Shown here: positions 61,881 to 64,000 of the stretch, piece by piece | How positions within the stretch are numbered: position 1 is the stretch's first letter | Layout: every line of letters starts with the position of its first letter | DNA from: Actinokineospora diospyrosa | Lineage (GTDB): Bacteria > Actinomycetota > Actinomycetes > Mycobacteriales > Pseudonocardiaceae | Direction: 5' to 3' | NCBI RefSeq assembly: GCF_024171925.1 | Contig: NZ_JAMTCO010000015.1 | Coordinates: forward strand, 124,001 to 188,000 | DNA length: 64,000 nucleotides | The notes under the pieces: model-generated | What the model was told of the DNA's origin: nothing | The model's database searches: none | Seen by the model: the letters and a program-made list of their open reading frames with translations, nothing else | Position numbers and translations under genes: made by a program

Positions 61881-62486
61881 TTAGTCGACCTTCCCGAGGA
61901 CGAGGTCCGCCGTTGGCGCGGTGGTCGCCACGAGTTGGGCGTTGCGCTCGTCCGGCCCGCCGGTGCGCGCCGCCGCCTCGGCCGGGGTGCGGCCGAAGGC
62001 CATATGGCGAGCTCGCAGCCGGTCCCGGCGGATGTCCTCGCCGGGGTCGAGGTACCAGGCCTCGGCCAGCAGCGGCCGCACCGCGGGCCAGAGCAGCAGG
62101 TAGTTCCCCTCGGTGATCACGAGGGGAACATCACACCGCACCGGTACGGCGTTGGCGATCGGTTCCTCGATGGCCCTGTGAAATTCGGGGGCGTAGACGA
62201 CCGGATCGGTATTGGCGTGCAGGCGGCGCAGGAGGTGGACGTAGCCGTCCGCGTCGAAGGTGTCCGGGGCACCTTTGCGCTCGGCCCGTCCTAGGCGCTC
62301 CAGTTCGCCCTGGGCCAGGTGGAAACCGTCCATGCCGACCAGCGCCGCCCGGTCCCCGAGCGCGTCGACCAGCCGCCGCGCCAGGGTCGACTTCCCGGCG
62401 CCCGGCGCGCCCGCGATACCCAGGATCCGGCGCTGCCCCGGCACCGCGAGAGCGGCTGACCTGGCCAAAAGCGCATCCCACCGCAT
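61881..62486 (-). CDS. Uridine-kinase-like nucleoside/sugar kinase
   Basis: A 201-aa P-loop kinase. P-loop GAPGAGKST is at residues 26-34; MDGFHLAQGELERLGRAERKGAPDTFDADGY is the characteristic DGFH substrate motif of the pantothenate/uridine kinase superfamily; YAPEFHRAIEEPI and VITEGNYLLL follow; the lid has RDRLRARHMAFGRTPAEA. The start has GGGAGGTGG 5 nt upstream. Related proteins phosphorylate sugars or nucleosides (YggC/fructokinase-like). Divergent from the LacI gene, which probably controls it. Confidence 0.85.
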   Translation of the reverse strand: MRWDALLARSAALAVPGQRRILGIAGAPGAGKSTLARRLVDALGDRAALVGMDGFHLAQGELERLGRAERKGAPDTFDADGYVHLLRRLHANTDPVVYAPEFHRAIEEPIANAVPVRCDVPLVITEGNYLLLWPAVRPLLAEAWYLDPGEDIRRDRLRARHMAFGRTPAEAAARTGGPDERNAQLVATTAPTADLVLGKVD

Positions 62487-62516
62487 GGGCGCCACCTCCC
62501 GGTATGTAGTGTTCCC

Positions 62517-62528
62517 GCAAGCGTTTGC
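62517..62528. promoter_or_regulatory. LacI-type operator candidate
   Basis: GCAAGCGTTTGC is a near-palindrome with the central CG typical of LacI-family sites. It lies in the 66-bp gap between the divergent kinase and LacI genes, 24 bp before the regulator start, so both could be repressed. Confidence 0.65.
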
Positions 62529-62552
62529 CAGTCGAGCTGGAGCGGGTACGCA

Positions 62553-63623
62553 GTGGCCACTATGGAGGACGTCGCCAAGCTGGCGGGAGTCTCGATCAGC
62601 ACCGTGTCCCACGTCGTCAACGAGACGAGACCGGTGGCCGCCGCGACCAGGGAACGGGTCGCCGCGGCGATCGAGTCGACCGGGTACACCGGCAACGCCA
62701 TCGCGCGTTCGCTGGTCACCGGCGGCACCATGTCCATCGGCGTGGCGATGTCGCTGCTGGCCAACCCGCACCTGCCGCAGCTGCTGCACGCCATCGAGGC
62801 GGAGGCGGCAGCGGCCGGGTACACGGTGCTGCTCGGCGACACCCTCGACGCGGAGGACGGCGAGCGGACCGCGGTGCGCAAGCTGCAGGCCCGCCGGGTG
62901 GACGGCATGCTGCTCACCCCCGCCCCCGGCGATACCTCCACTTTGGAGCAGTTGGCCCGCACCGGGGTGCCCGCCGTGCTGGTGGACCGGGTCTCGCACA
63001 AGATCAAACTGGACCAGGTCGGCCCGGAGAACATCCAGTCGACCTCGGCGCTGGTGCAGCACCTGGCCACGGCCGGGCACCGCAGGATCGGCTTCATCAG
63101 CGGCGTCGAGTGGATGAGCGCCAGCGAGGAGCGCACGCTGGGCTACCGCCTCGGCCTCGGCCGGGCGGGCCTGCGCTGGGACTCGAACCTGGTGGCGGGC
63201 GGCGGCGCCACCCACGAGGACGGCGTACTGGCCATGCGCAGGCTGCTCACCGTCCCCGAGCGGCCCACCGCGGTCATCACCGGCAACGGCGCGATGACCG
63301 CGGGCGCCTACCGGGAGGCCCGCGCGCACGGCCTGGTGATCGGCACGGACCTGGCCATCACCGGCCACGACGAGGTGGACTGGGCGGAGTTGGTCACGCC
63401 AGCCATCACCACGATGACGCACCCGGTCGACGAGATCGGCCGCACGGCGGTCCGGCTGCTGCTGGCCCGGCTGGCGGACCCGACCCGGGACCCGGAGACG
63501 ATCCTGCTCGCCCCGACGCTCAACCACCGCGCGTCCTGCGGCTGTCCACAAGAGACAGTTGTCGACGCGCCGACCGCGGCGGGGGCACCCGCGGCCGAGC
63601 ACGAGGCACCCGGCGCAGAGTGA
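62553..63623 (+). CDS. LacI-family transcriptional regulator
   Basis: A 356-aa protein with GTG start. Residues 2-55 are the HTH plus hinge (MEDVAKLAGVSISTVSHVVNETRPVAAATRERV). The periplasmic-binding-like domain spans ~60-340 with GRRVDGMLLTP-like, AGHRRIGFISG and ITGHDEVDWAELVTPAITTM motifs. A sugar or nucleoside effector is likely. The C-terminal Pro/Ala tail after HRASCGCP is typical of actinobacterial members. A terminator follows. Confidence 0.92.
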   Translation: MATMEDVAKLAGVSISTVSHVVNETRPVAAATRERVAAAIESTGYTGNAIARSLVTGGTMSIGVAMSLLANPHLPQLLHAIEAEAAAAGYTVLLGDTLDAEDGERTAVRKLQARRVDGMLLTPAPGDTSTLEQLARTGVPAVLVDRVSHKIKLDQVGPENIQSTSALVQHLATAGHRRIGFISGVEWMSASEERTLGYRLGLGRAGLRWDSNLVAGGGATHEDGVLAMRRLLTVPERPTAVITGNGAMTAGAYREARAHGLVIGTDLAITGHDEVDWAELVTPAITTMTHPVDEIGRTAVRLLLARLADPTRDPETILLAPTLNHRASCGCPQETVVDAPTAAGAPAAEHEAPGAE

Positions 63624-63653
63624 AGCCCCCGGGTGCTGGTGCACCCGGGGGCT
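63624..63653. terminator. Stem-loop terminator
   Basis: Perfect 13-bp inverted repeat AGCCCCCGGGTGC / GCACCCGGGGGCT with loop TGGT, 2 bp after the lacI-like stop and shared with the convergent SRPBCC gene. Confidence 0.85.
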
Positions 63654-63701
63654 CGCGCTCCTGCCGTCTAGACGCCCTGCCCGCCTAGACGCCGTCCCTA
63701 C

Positions 63702-64000
63702 CTAGATCCTGCCCGCGGGGCCCGGCCCCGGCTTCGGCGGCACCTGCCCCGGTGCGTCCACCTCGCCGCGCCACGCACCGGTCTCCCGGCCCTGGTCCTC
63801 GATGAAGTCCTTGAACCGGCGCATATCCGATTTCACCCGCCGGTCGATCACGCCGAGTTTGTCCGCCACGTTCTCGACGAATCCCTCGGGATCGATGTCC
63901 ATTTGCGCGGTGACCCGGGTCTCCCGCTCGTTGAGCCGGTGGAAGGTGATGACACCCGCGTGCTCCGGCCCGTCGGTGGATTTCCAGGCGACCCGCTCAT
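63702..64000 (-). CDS. SRPBCC (polyketide cyclase/dehydrase-like) protein, 5' end outside the window
   Basis: The frame is open to the window edge; the visible 99 residues are the C-terminal part. ERVAWKSTDGPEHAGVITFH and RVTAQMDIDPEGFVENVADK, then a long helix (VIDRRVKSDMRRFKDFIEDQG), are typical of the START-like SRPBCC domain with its closing helix. The tail is Pro/Gly-rich. The role is unknown; such proteins bind hydrophobic ligands. Confidence 0.8.
   Translation of the reverse strand, partial: ERVAWKSTDGPEHAGVITFHRLNERETRVTAQMDIDPEGFVENVADKLGVIDRRVKSDMRRFKDFIEDQGRETGAWRGEVDAPGQVPPKPGPGPAGRI

Overview
The window is about 64 kb of very GC-rich DNA. It has frequent GTG/TTG starts, 4-bp start/stop overlaps, type VII secretion accessories (EspG, WXG100, DUF3558), an F420/FMN-type PPOX protein, SigE-type sigma factors and DasR-like operators. 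Together these point to an actinomycete, most likely in the Pseudonocardiales. The genus cannot be fixed from the sequence.

Region 1 (1-15339) is a defence and mobile-element island ending at tRNA-Leu(GAG). It begins with a Wadjet-like JetABCD operon whose first gene is cut by the window edge. Next come a DUF4365 nuclease-like gene and an HTH regulator, then a two-helix membrane NUDIX protein resembling the CBASS effector Cap16, then an AT-richer PARIS-like ATPase/DUF4435 pair. Two eroded C-terminal fragments of a large serine recombinase (about 9001-9030 and 10041-10369) and one longer, N-terminally truncated copy (14294-15274) each end next to a copy of the tRNA-Leu 3'-end sequence (9031-9044, 10375-10388, 15253-15266). 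This looks like repeated insertion at one tRNA site, leaving a string of [defence cargo - recombinase - att] units.

Region 2 (15356-24036) holds a MOSC protein, a polar amino-acid ABC importer, purB with a TetR regulator, a SigE-family sigma factor with a membrane partner, a threonine aldolase and a voltage-gated K+ channel.

Region 3 (24230-25010) is a non-coding composite repeat, with a second, inverted and longer copy at about 41990-43070. Both carry, in the same order, ~130-bp units with paired DnaA boxes at a fixed 19-bp offset, a conserved block, a ~145-bp perfect-armed palindrome and 69-bp tandem repeats.

Region 4 (25031-35437) has an aminotransferase, a type VII secretion accessory operon (26232-30726, no core ESX machinery), purD, a secreted glycerophosphodiesterase, a UBP zinc-finger protein and a Na+/H+ antiporter.

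Region 5 (35467-43844) contains the ssuC-B-A-D sulfonate operon with a short Cys-containing leader peptide, purA, a DAGK-like protein and a secreted HNH nuclease.

Region 6 (43895-64000) is mostly core metabolism and transport: fbaA, an aldo/keto reductase, an SDR, a sigma factor, nagA behind two DasR-like sites, two DedA proteins, an FAD-linked oxidase, an esterase, an MFS exporter with a carboxypeptidase-regulatory-like tail, a small ABC system, a sugar/nucleoside kinase divergent from a LacI regulator, and a truncated SRPBCC gene at the right edge.
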